Below are positions 1 to 7,493 of a stretch of DNA of 10,384 nt, in pieces. The notes beneath the pieces are model-generated. The model was not told where the DNA came from, ran no database searches, and saw nothing but the letters and a program-made list of their open reading frames with translations. Origin of the DNA: Jimgerdemannia flammicorona (Eukaryota; Mucoromycota; Endogonomycetes; Endogonales; Endogonaceae); contig RBNI01007374.1 in NCBI GenBank assembly GCA_003990745.1, forward strand, positions 1-10,384, read 5' to 3'. Numbering within the stretch: position 1 is the first letter of the stretch; each line of letters opens with the position of its first letter. The position numbers were made by a program, and so were the translations under genes.

Positions 1-29
1 GTGTCTTGATAAGGCTAGGTGTAACTTCA

Positions 30-41
30 CCGCTGCTACCA
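30..41 (-). other. Primer binding site of element A, initiator tRNA-Met type
   Basis: The minus strand reads TGGTAGCAGCGG two bases after the LTR end. It is complementary to a tRNA 3' end CCGCTGCTACCA. A terminal A before CCA and an acceptor strand of this form fit an initiator tRNA-Met beginning AGCAGCG, the usual primer of many gypsy elements. The tRNA identity is inferred from general knowledge of iMet ends. Confidence 0.75.
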
Positions 42-43
42 AG

Positions 44-447
44 TGTAATGGTTCTAGTTTCTAAATGAGGAAGCGACTAGTTCTGGTAATCCTAAGTAGC
101 TCGAAGAGATACTAAGGGTTCAAGTGTCCTCGAAGGATTTCTGAGAGAAAATATTCTAAAGCTTTATTCATGAGAACAAAGGAGATATTTATACAAGATC
201 TGAAAGAAGGATCTGGAAGGATCTGAGAAATCAAAGGAAAATGCCAAGAGGAAAGTTCTTGGCAAAGATGACAAATGATGACAAATAAAGTTCTACAAGT
301 TTCCAGGACATTCAGTGACTAACTAAATAAGTACTAGTTAATGCTCGGCGCCAAGAAGGGGATTTCTAAGTACGCGGAAGGTGCCGGAAGATTATAGAAT
401 ATTCAAGAAAGACAGAGAAAAGGAATAAACTACGCTAAAATGTTACA
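44..447 (-). repeat. 5' LTR of element A (404 bp)
   Basis: It starts TGTAATGG and ends ATGTTACA on the plus strand, giving TG...CA ends inside a short inverted repeat TGTAA/TTACA. A tRNA-type primer binding site lies two bases beyond the left end. The right end coincides with the point where homology to the other LTR of element B breaks. Only one copy is in the window, so the identity of the pair and the age cannot be judged. Confidence 0.8.
186..193 (-). promoter_or_regulatory. TATA box in the LTR of element A
   Basis: The minus strand reads TATAAATA, about 140 bases from the PBS end of the LTR. That is a reasonable place for an LTR promoter driving transcription leftward into the element. 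Confidence 0.5.
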
Positions 448-557
448 ATAAGTGTGATCTGACATGTCAAGAGATCGTCTGATTGCTGAGTTAGTTTATA
501 GTTACGTCGTACAAGACTAATCTAACTATACTATGACTGCTAACCTATTTATGGTTT

Positions 558-1712
558 TTAGACACTGTCTGGATAGTCTTCGATGACATCCCCATTGATT
601 GCTTCATCTCTGATAAAGTAGTCATCTAGGAAAAGTAGTTTGCAGATTACTTCTCCTTGTTTGCTGAGATAGTAATACATTGGAACTTCATCTCCATCCC
701 ACAGGATAGCATCGTCTGTCTCATATGCTGGATAAGGTGTTGGTGGGCGAAGAAGTGGTGCATCATTTTCACTTTCATTGGATTCACTGTCTGCATACCT
801 TCTATAGGTTACAGCACTATGAGTCGTGGAGTTGTAGTAAGCTGGCAGCTGTGGTTCATGTTGCTCATACTCAGGTAGTGGAGTGGTTGGTTTGACTTCG
901 AGGGTTGTCTGAAGGTACAGGTTGTGTTCTCCGGTCTCTTCATTATAGTTGAAGTAATCGGGGGTGAATGCAGGTTGGTATTCATGCTAGTGGTCATTGT
1001 CCCAATAAGTCTCATATGTGGTTATGAACTGTTGTAAGTTCATCGGCAAGGTTGGTGGTATGATCAGGGTTGGTAGAGATCCTTGGCTTGAGGTCATGTC
1101 GACATCAGAAGGATCATTGTCTTCTACTTCGTCTTTGTCGAAGTTGATTATATTATAGATGTCCTTTATGGCGTATCCAACTTGGGGCATTCACAGGATA
1201 TGGTCATCGGGGTACAGGAAGGTTCTGTCTGTGGTTTCAACATACTCGAGATACTTGTGGTTGAGTTCTTGTATCATATCATCGATTTGGCTGTAGGACA
1301 GGGTAGCAACCATTTCACTGGTAGTAACTCAGAGGTAGGGAATAAAGGTGCTGTACTTGTAGAAGAGCTCTCAGTGTTTGCGGGCAATGAGCTTCTGGTG
1401 TTGAGACATCTGGGTAATGTCTGTATCATGGTGGTATTCGACCATGTCTTCCAGGAGGCGGCCGATCTGGTAGTAGCTTGAGATTTGTCCAATCCAGTGG
1501 GCCTCATTAAGCATATTCAGGGCATTCCATCAGGCTTCCACAAAGTAGAGGGGTGCTTGGCTATAGTTATTCATGAGGGGCAGAGGGGGTGTGGCTCGGT
1601 TGACAATGGCATTCCAAATGTCAGCACAGATGCAGTTGTAGATCTCGGTGGTTATGTTTGTGTGTTTGGAAGTTGTGGTTGTTGTTTGTTTTGGTTCTCT
1701 GTTTTGACGCAT
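558..1712 (-). pseudogene. ORF X, 3' LTR copy: 384-codon frame of unknown function with five stops
   Basis: The frame runs from ATG at 1712 to TAA at 558-560, with no frameshift. It contains five in-frame stops: TGA at 1530, 1371, 1329 and 1191 and TAG at 987 (lowest coordinate of each). Three of the TGA codons are CGA in the other copy and the TAG is TGG there; the first lies where the other copy is missing. The product would begin with a Thr-rich polar stretch (MRQNREPKQTTTTT), then a mixed region with WNALNMLNEAHWIGQ and YYQIG, an acidic Ser/Asp/Glu segment, and a C-terminal half rich in Tyr, Pro and acidic residues (YRRY, DSES, LLRPPTPYP, FLDDYFIRDEA). I see no transmembrane segment, signal peptide, zinc-finger pattern or known enzyme motif. 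It sits wholly inside the U3 part of the LTR. I do not recognise the family. Confidence 0.65.
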
Positions 1713-1724
1713 CTTGGGGCTCGG

Positions 1725-1731
1725 TATATAT
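1725..1731 (-). promoter_or_regulatory. TATA-like sequence just upstream of ORF X
   Basis: The minus strand reads ATATATA, 12 bases before the ATG of ORF X. This is closer than a normal TATA-to-ATG distance, so a transcript from it would probably start inside ORF X. The next in-frame ATG is near codon 47. It is a weak candidate promoter only. Confidence 0.25.
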
Positions 1732-1791
1732 GCATTTGTTCTTGATTGGTAAGATCCTGTTTGTGTGAATCTTGTGTTCCATGACTTGGTA

Positions 1792-1915
1792 TTGACTCAG
1801 CTTTGTACGCTGTAACTTCTGTTTGACTCAGCTTCGTGATCTTGCAGATTTATTCAGAGATTGTGTGTAATTTCGGTGGCTTGTTCAGAGAGTGACGTGT
1901 GATTTCTGTGGCTTG
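1792..1915. repeat. Tandem repeats of about 31 bp near the outer end of the LTR
   Basis: Units 1792-1822 and 1823-1853 both start TTGACTCAGCTT. Units starting at 1853/1854 and 1884 both start TTCAGAGA or TTCAGAG and both end GTGGCTTG, with a length of 31-32 bp. The step is therefore about 31 bp across four adjoining units of two sub-types. The first two units each hold a perfect TGACTCA (1794-1800 and 1825-1831) and the last holds TGACGT (1893-1898); these are bZIP (Gcn4/AP-1 or CRE-like) sites by consensus. In element orientation the array lies just inside the start of U3, where enhancers usually sit. Confidence 0.6.
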
Positions 1916-1932
1916 GAGGTTGTGCGCTTACA

Positions 1933-1946
1933 ACTCTCCCCTTCTT
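1933..1946 (-). other. Polypurine tract of element B
   Basis: The minus strand reads AAGAAGGGGAGAGT and is followed at once by TGTAAG, the start of the 3' LTR. This is the normal place for the plus-strand DNA primer of an LTR retrotransposon, and it fixes the LTR boundary at 1932. Confidence 0.8.
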
Positions 1947-2360
1947 AGCTTTCGACGTCCTCGTTGGGGCCTTCTAATTTTGTTCTAGTATTGTTACACT
2001 ATTTGGGAGGTCAAAAGTCCGATAAGGTCCATTTTTTCAGAAAGTTGCATGCTCGTAGTACAGTTGCCTAACGTGTTGGATTCACATATTAAAGGGTCAT
2101 ATGTTCAATGCTGTGTACCGGAGGTGATTCTGACGTCATTCACTGCTGGAGAATTTCCTCTAAGGAATCTTCTTAAATGTCTATGCCTCATTTCTCACCA
2201 GTGGTACGGGGAGAATAGGCTGGCTTTCAGTTTTGCTATTTTTCCAGAGGATCAGTATTCTTTTGTTCTTGCTGAGTTCTTGATTAGGTTCGTAATAATT
2301 ATAATGTTCAGGAGAGTATAATATATAGTATAGACTGATAGGTGCAGGAGTGTTCAGATT
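1947..2360 (-). other. Spacer between the chromodomain stop and the polypurine tract
   Basis: These 414 bases are AT-rich near 2295-2335 and lack long open frames. In the Gag-Pol frame the first 59 codons after the TAA at 2361 are open, to TAG at 2181-2183, with a Pro- and Tyr-containing translation. If that TAA was once CAA, the protein would have a longer C-terminal tail. Further on, stops occur at the rate expected by chance, so I treat the rest as non-coding. Confidence 0.5.
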
Positions 2361-2663
2361 TTAGTTGTATAAGGAATCGTATTCCTGAACTAAGTTGGTA
2401 GCATTCTGGAGATTGGTCTTGGGTTCCCATGTTACATCATGGATCGGATAACCTTTCCATTTAATGAGATACTCAGGGTAGTTCTTGTGGCCACGTCTGT
2501 TGAGGATTTGTTCAACTTCGTATTCTTCCTGGTCATTAATAATAACAGGTGCAGGTGGTTTTGTAGTACGGTTCGGGAATAGCTCATCATCATTGTCATT
2601 GTATCGCTTGAGACATTGGACATTGAAGACTGGGTGAATCTTAATGGTGTCCGGTAGCGCCAA
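2361..2663 (-). pseudogene. C-terminal chromodomain of the element B polyprotein
   Basis: The segment reads through HPVFNVQCLKRY, typical of the end of gypsy integrases, then a polar linker, then a chromodomain of about 50 residues: YEVEQIL, YLIKWKGYP and TWEP, followed by NLQNATNLVQEY and TAA at 2361-2363. The three aromatic cage positions (Y of YEVEQ, W of IKWKG, W of TWEP) are present. In chromoviruses this domain binds modified histone tails and guides integration into heterochromatin. It has no internal stop here, but it belongs to a frame broken upstream. Confidence 0.9.
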
Positions 2664-3870
2664 TTTGTAGGAGGTCGGAGAGACTTGTGAAATGACTTCA
2701 AAGGGTCCAATGAACTTGCTGTTCAGCTTTGTAGATGGTCTGTGCTTGAGGTTGTCAACTCGGTATCCTCAGATGTCTAGTAGAACTTTTTCTCCAATAT
2801 CGAAGATTTCTTCTCAGCGATATTGGTTAACATACTGTGACTATTGCTCTTGAGCTCACAATAAATTGTCAATTGCGATCTGGCTTAGATTATGTATTTG
2901 GAGTAAGAATTCTTCAACAGCTTCAACTGTAGAGGGTTCTTCAGTGGTTCGGATGAGTGTCAGAGGAGTGTTTGGGTTTTGTCCAGTATTGGCAAAGAAT
3001 GGGGTCATTCCAAGAGAGGCTTGCTTGCTGTTGTTATAGGCAAACTCGACTGCAGTGAGGTGTTCATGCCAATCATCTTGTCTGTAGGAAACATAGTTTC
3101 TTAGCATTTATTCCAGAGTTTGATTCATTCTTTCAGTTTGACCTTCAGTTTCAGGGTGAAAGGCTGTAGATAGTGCAAGTTTTGTTCCAAGGTGTGCATG
3201 GAGGGCTTTCCAAAAATGGCTGGTGAATTTTGGATCTCAGTCACTAACAATGATCTTAGGAAGACCATGATAGTGGAAGATATTGTCAAACAAGAGTGTA
3301 GCTATGTCTGGTGCTGTTGCAGTGGTGGTGGTTGGCACAAAATGAGCTTGTTTGCTCAGATAGTCCACAAAGACAACAATTGCATCTTTTCCGTTCTTGG
3401 TTCAGGGTAGTTGTACAATAAAGTCCATAGAGACTTGTTCCCAATTAGCAGATGGTACTGGGATAGGGTGGAGTAGACCAGGTTTTGCTAGTGTTGAGGA
3501 CTTATTCCATTGGCAGGCATTACAGGAAGTGATGTAGGTTTTGAGCTGATCTGCTATGTGGGGCCAATAGAAGTTTCGGGAGATAACTTTATAGCATTTA
3601 TCAAATCCTAAGTGTCCAGCTGTAGGGATATCATGACATTCAAATAGAATAGTCCTTTGGAGGTCTTGGTTGTTTGGAACATACAATCTGTCCTTATAGT
3701 AGATAGCATTGTCCTTGAGTTGGTATTGATTGTACCGGGTATGCTTGTCAGTATCATCACTGTTCAGGATTTCTCGGAGTGCTTGAGCTTCCTTATTATC
3801 AGCACATGCTATGATGATTTGTTCCATGATGGAGTTTGTAACCCAGGTGAGAGTTTGGATAACTTCTTCA
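2664..3870 (-). pseudogene. Integrase of element B, with seven stops
   Basis: The zinc-binding HHCC set is present near 3645-3510 (ECHD, GHLG, CNAC). The catalytic triad can be read as D in SMDF (near 3425), D in IVSD just before a TGA (near 3242), and E in TEGQTER (near 3140). A GPF module (KFIGPFEV) precedes the chromodomain. In-frame stops lie at TGA 3402, 3237, 2856, 2814 and 2769, TAA 3108 and TAG 2841 (lowest coordinates). Reading through them continues the family alignment with no shift; for example VSD-stop-DPKF is normally VSDRDPKF. This suggests CGA-to-TGA changes. Confidence 0.88.
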
Positions 3871-3879
3871 ATAGGTGGT

Positions 3880-4430
3880 CTGGAGATTGTATTGGCAACA
3901 ATGTTTTCCTTGCTAGGACGGTACTGGATTTCATAGTTAAAGTAGGTGAGAACTTTCATCCATCTGGCTTGCTTTTGAGAAAGGGTAGCCTGGGTCTTGA
4001 TGTTGACTAATGACTTGTGGTCAGTCAATACAGTGAAGTGTGCTCCTTCTAGGTATGGTCGCCATTTGATCAGAGTGTCTACAATGGCTAACATTTCTTT
4101 CTCATGAGTTGCATAGTTGATTTCAGCATCGTTGAACTTGCGGGAGTGATAGGCCACAGGGTGTCCTTCTTGCATAAGTACTGCTCCAAGGGCTAGGTCA
4201 GAGACATCAGTAGTAACTTCATATGGTAGGGCAGGGTTTGCCGCTTGAAGTACTGGAGTGGTTATCAGGGCATCTTTCAATACTTGAAAGGCTATATCTT
4301 GTTTGGGTCCCCAATTTGCAAGATTGTTGAAGTCTTTCTCTTGTTTAATGGTCCAGGACTGTTCTCCTTTCTTGTTATGCTTAGTCATTTGAGTAAGGGC
4401 AGTGGCGATTTTGGCAAAGTTGGCAACAAA
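3880..4430 (-). pseudogene. RNase H domain of element B with one active-site Asp replaced by Asn
   Basis: It degrades the RNA strand of the RNA/DNA hybrid during reverse transcription. TTDVSDLALGAVL holds the first Asp, THEKEMLAIV the Glu, and LTDHKSL the second Asp. The last motif reads IVANTISR, where the family normally has VADALSR, so the fourth catalytic Asp is Asn (codon AAT at 3891-3893). A G-to-A change in GAT explains it and matches the deamination pattern of the element. The domain itself has no internal stop. It is joined to RT across TGA 4431-4433, at YYR-stop-FVANF, where the family usually reads YRRFV. Confidence 0.85.
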
Positions 4431-5260
4431 TCACCTGTAATAGTTTGCTAATCCCAGGAATGACTGGAGGTCTTTCAGCTTCTTGAGTCTGGGCCAATCT
4501 TTGATTGTGGAGATTTTGCTGGGGTCTACTTTGATTCTATTTGGCATGACAATATGTCCAAGGAACTGAATTTCTTTCAGAAGAAATTCACACTTGCTGA
4601 GTTTTGCGAAGAGTCTATTTTCTTGGAGTTTCAGTAGTACTAGTTCAAGGTGTTCGAGATGTTCCTCTAGGGTTTTGCTGCAGACTAGAATGTCATCAAT
4701 ATAGACAACAACTAATTTGTCCAAGTATGGGTGCAGAATAGTATTCATCAGTGTCTGGAAGGTTGCAGGTGCATTAGTTAAGCCAAAGGGCATAACCAGG
4801 AATTCGAAATGTCCATAGCGGGTTCGGAAGGCGGTCTTGTAGATGTCTTCTTCTTTCATAGCAATTTGCCAGTAACCATTTCACAGGTCAAAAGAGCTCA
4901 TGAATTGTGGGTTGGTAAGCCTATTGAATATTTCATCGATTCTGGGTAGTGGGCAACAGTTCTTGATGGTTTGTTCATTAAGGTCATGGTAATCAATGCA
5001 CATTCTCAGGTCTCCTCCTTTCTTGACAACAAAGAGGACTGGTGCACTATAAGGTAATACACTGGGTCTGATGAATCCTTGCTCTAGGAGTTTGTCAATT
5101 TCTTTCTTGAGTGCATCGATTTCTCTCGGAGACATGTGGTAGATTGACTTGAAGGCTGGCTTGGCATCTGGAATAGTCTTGATGGCATAGTCTACTGCTC
5201 GTTTGGGAGGTAGGCCTTTCGGAAGCTTCTTTGGAAATATGTCTCGGAATTTCTGGAGTA
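4431..5260 (-). pseudogene. Reverse transcriptase of element B
   Basis: Typical gypsy RT blocks appear in order: LPYSAPVLFVVKKGG, MCIDYHDLNEQT, PLPRIDEIF, [38 protein letters not shown] with the catalytic YIDD at 4692-4703, and FLGHIV. One TGA interrupts it at 4881-4883, exactly where the family has an Arg (FDLRNGYWQI), and another closes it at 4431-4433. The three catalytic Asp residues (FDL and YIDD) remain. Confidence 0.92.
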
Positions 5261-5903
5261 GTGGTCTGACATAGCTGTCAATTTTGGAAAAGTCTTCTTC
5301 AGAGTTCTCAGGTTCTCCTTTGGATGGACAGATGGAGATAGCAAAGAGAGGGCATTTCTTGGCCAATTTCTTGAGTTGTAGCTTGTTGATGTGGGTAATC
5401 TTTGGTCCAGGGTCACTAGGGTTGAGTGGGTCCTTTTCGCCTTGCAGTTTGAAGTTGTGGTGACCCTTCTTGATAGTCAGAGAATGGTTTACCCAATCGA
5501 TCATGGGGTTCTCTTGTTTTAACCATGGAGTTCCAAGGATGATTTCATTGTCAGAGAGTGGTACGATCTGGAGGGTAACATGTACTTGATAGTCACTGAT
5601 TCGGAAGAGTAGATTGCAGACTTCATTGCTAATGACATGTGAGATTCCATCAGCTGTGGCAACTGCTTGAGTTTGTTGTACTGGAGAGGTGAAGACCTTG
5701 AGTCTGTTGGCTGTTTCTTCATTGATGAAGTTGCCTGAGGCACCACTATCTATCATAATCTTGACAGGTGCTCAATTGACAAAAGCTTTAAGTGTAAGCA
5801 GTTTGTTTGATCCAATAGTGGTGATTTCGGTTGTAGGAGCTTTCCTTCTATTGGTTCTTCTTTGAGCCAGTTCATTGACACAAGAGAAGCAATCATCAAT
5901 CAT
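5261..5903 (-). pseudogene. Retropepsin-type aspartic protease and linker of element B
   Basis: The active-site triad reads MIDSGASGNFI (DSGA near 5750-5739). The second hallmark IILGTPWL follows about 65 residues later. A basic stretch (AQRRTNRRK) precedes it. A TGA at 5772-5774 lies four codons before the protease core (FVN-stop-APVKIMIDSG), and TAA at 5904-5906 separates it from the dUTPase in the same frame. A charged linker leads to RT. The enzyme would cleave the Gag-Pol precursor during particle maturation. Confidence 0.85.
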
Positions 5904-6476
5904 TTAGGAAGAATACATTCCAATACCATGGGGGCATCGGCCACTTGGTATATATCCATCTTTGATTTTCTTGTAGAATTGTTCTTCTTTGTTCATGATA
6001 GATTGGACTGGGGCCTTGTTTGATGAACTGAATCCTTTGGATCCTCGGATAGTGGGTAGTAGTTCAGGGACTTCCTTGACTGTCAGGGTTGACTTAATTT
6101 TCTCGAATAGAATCTGGGCAATACAGAAGCCTATAGGGATCTTGAAGGGTGTCCAACTGTGATTTCGGATTAGGATAATAATTTCGCCTGTATAATCTTC
6201 GTCAATGACTCCTCCTTCTACTGAGAGTCCTTTCAATGCTAGGCTGCTGCGACAGCATATTCTTCCAACATATCCCTCAGGAATTTGGATACTGATTCCT
6301 GTGTAGACTTGCTTGACTTCTTGGTTAGAGACTGTAGCTTCTTCAGCTACATACAGGTCATATCTAGCTGCTTTTTGACTTTCTTTGGTTGGGGCTTTGG
6401 CAGTTTGTCTTAACTTGACAAAGTCTAGGGTTTTGGTAGTCAGGTTATTGAGGTGGTGCAGAGTGGTAACAGTTGC
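5904..6476 (-). pseudogene. dUTPase domain between Gag and protease of element B
   Basis: All five motifs of trimeric dUTPases are readable: I, ARYDLYVAEE (about 6340-6372); II, GRICCRSSLALKG (about 6230-6266); III, GGVIDEDYTGEI (about 6180-6215); IV, IPIGFCIAQILFE (about 6105-6143); V, RGSKGFSSS (about 6018-6045). The motif II Ser and motif III Asp and Tyr are present. The motif V Phe that stacks on uracil is present too. The enzyme hydrolyses dUTP to dUMP and limits uracil in new DNA. The domain body has no stop, but TGA 6477-6479 and TAA 5904-5906 bound it in the shared frame. The position, after the zinc knuckle and before the protease, is that of betaretroviral dUTPase. Confidence 0.9.
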
Positions 6477-7493
6477 TCATGTTACTGTTTGGGGTTTTCG
6501 GTTAGGGTAGGCACTGGCCATATGTCCTGTCTTTCGGCAATAGAAACATGCTCCGCTTCTTCTAAGTTCATTCCTTTCACCTTCAGTAAGTTTCTTGAAG
6601 ATGCTTGGCTGGGTGGGTTCATGATTTCTGGGTGTCCATGAAGTGGATGTTGAGGGAGCTCGGGATGCTTTGTGCTTGGGTTCTTCTTTCTTGGTCCAAG
6701 TTTTTTCCTTGTTGTTGAATTGTCTTTGGGGCAGAATTGGTCCAGCTGTTAAGATTCGCTTGACCATTGTCTTGATTCTTGCCAGGCACCATTGTTGGTA
6801 ATCACAACCAACTGGGTGTCCTTGTTCTCGGATTTTTCTAGTAAGCCATTCAGGTAGGGCATCAAATAAATGATCTGCTTTTGTACTATTTCGTGCTTCA
6901 TCATTGGCAATATATCCTAGGCCAACAGTGTTCAGGAGTAACTCGAGTTTCGTACAGAAGGTTTCAAATTCCTCCTTGCCATGTACATTGAATTTAAGAT
7001 TGCAGAGTTTTACTCGGGATTCAGCGATCATGGTTTCACTGTAATATTGAGCAATCATGAGTTGTTTAAGTCCAGGGGCTGCAGGATGGGCTCCATATCC
7101 TGGGGTATTATTTGCTGCATTCTGAGCAACTACTGCAGGTCAGGTGTCTCAGGTGAGGGGTTTTTCAGGAAGGGTTCACCACCATTCTTCGGCAGGTCCT
7201 TGGAAGAATATAACAACTTGGCAGACATAGGCTGTAGTGGTAGCAAAGAGTTGTTCCAGAGTGTGGTCTTGATTGTTTGTCAGAACGCAGTCAGCGACTC
7301 ATTCATTGGTCCATTGATTGGCTTCGAAGTTGGTATCAACTACACTAATGAAGCTTTGGACTTCTTGTGCAGTACCATTGAAGGTAGGTAGGCTCAGATT
7401 TTTTGTAGGTTGAGTCTGTTCAGCTAAGGCAGTAATGGTTGCTGCCATTATGGCTACCTGAGCTGTGAGATCTAGAATCGGTTGGTTTGCCAT
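6477..7493 (-). pseudogene. Gag of element B (capsid and nucleocapsid)
   Basis: ATG at 7493 starts a stretch with LPTFNGTAQEVQSFI, a Retrotrans_gag-like opening, then FFQGPAEEWWWTL. The region after 7058 (MIAQYYSETM...) matches the capsid C-terminal helix region that usually leads to the nucleocapsid. A zinc knuckle CFYCRKTGHMASAYP lies at 6507-6548. Its fourth ligand is Tyr instead of Cys (TAC for TGC, a G-to-A change). TGA codons interrupt at 7299, 7149, 7140 and 6477 (lowest coordinates). The frame stays open upstream of the ATG with a Pro/Gln-rich translation, so 7493 may not be the true start. Confidence 0.82.

Larger units (their letters stand above)
1..447 (-). mobile_element. Element A: 5' end of a second LTR retrotransposon, interior leaving the left edge
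   Basis: On the minus strand this reads LTR (447 to 44), a two-base gap, a primer binding site (41 to 30), then leader sequence (29 to 1) that continues outside the window. The right boundary is sharp. From base 448 on, the sequence aligns with the 5' LTR of element B at 9025, and the alignment stops at 447. Element A therefore inserted into the 3' LTR of element B and is younger. Bases 448-452 (ataag) match 9025-9029 (acaag) with one transition and are the likely 5-bp target duplication. The partner copy lies outside the window. No coding sequence of element A is visible, so its superfamily is unknown, although PBS type and LTR length fit Ty3/gypsy. Confidence 0.8.
448..1932 (-). repeat. 3' LTR of element B, cut by element A
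   Basis: The right end (5' end on the minus strand) is CTTACA in plus orientation, directly beside a polypurine tract. It is an exact inverted match to TGTAAG at 8456, the inner end of the other LTR. Homology to the 5' LTR covers 448-1496 against 9025-10073, in the same orientation. Beyond 448 the LTR would continue with sequence equivalent to 9024-8456, which element A has pushed out of the window. The segment holds the degraded full-length ORF X and a repeat array near its outer end. Joining the two partial copies on paper gives an LTR of about 2.05 kb. Confidence 0.8.

Noticed and set aside
558..1712. ORF X as a retroviral-type envelope gene
   Set aside because: It shows no signal peptide, transmembrane segment or cysteine pattern, and it lies inside the LTR, not between pol and the LTR.
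558..2360. Gag-Pol continuing in frame through the spacer and LTR into ORF X as one giant protein
   Set aside because: The frames are the same, but between 2360 and 1713 there are about ten stops in some 200 codons, which is the chance rate. ORF X in the LTR has its own ATG. The shared frame is a one-in-three coincidence.
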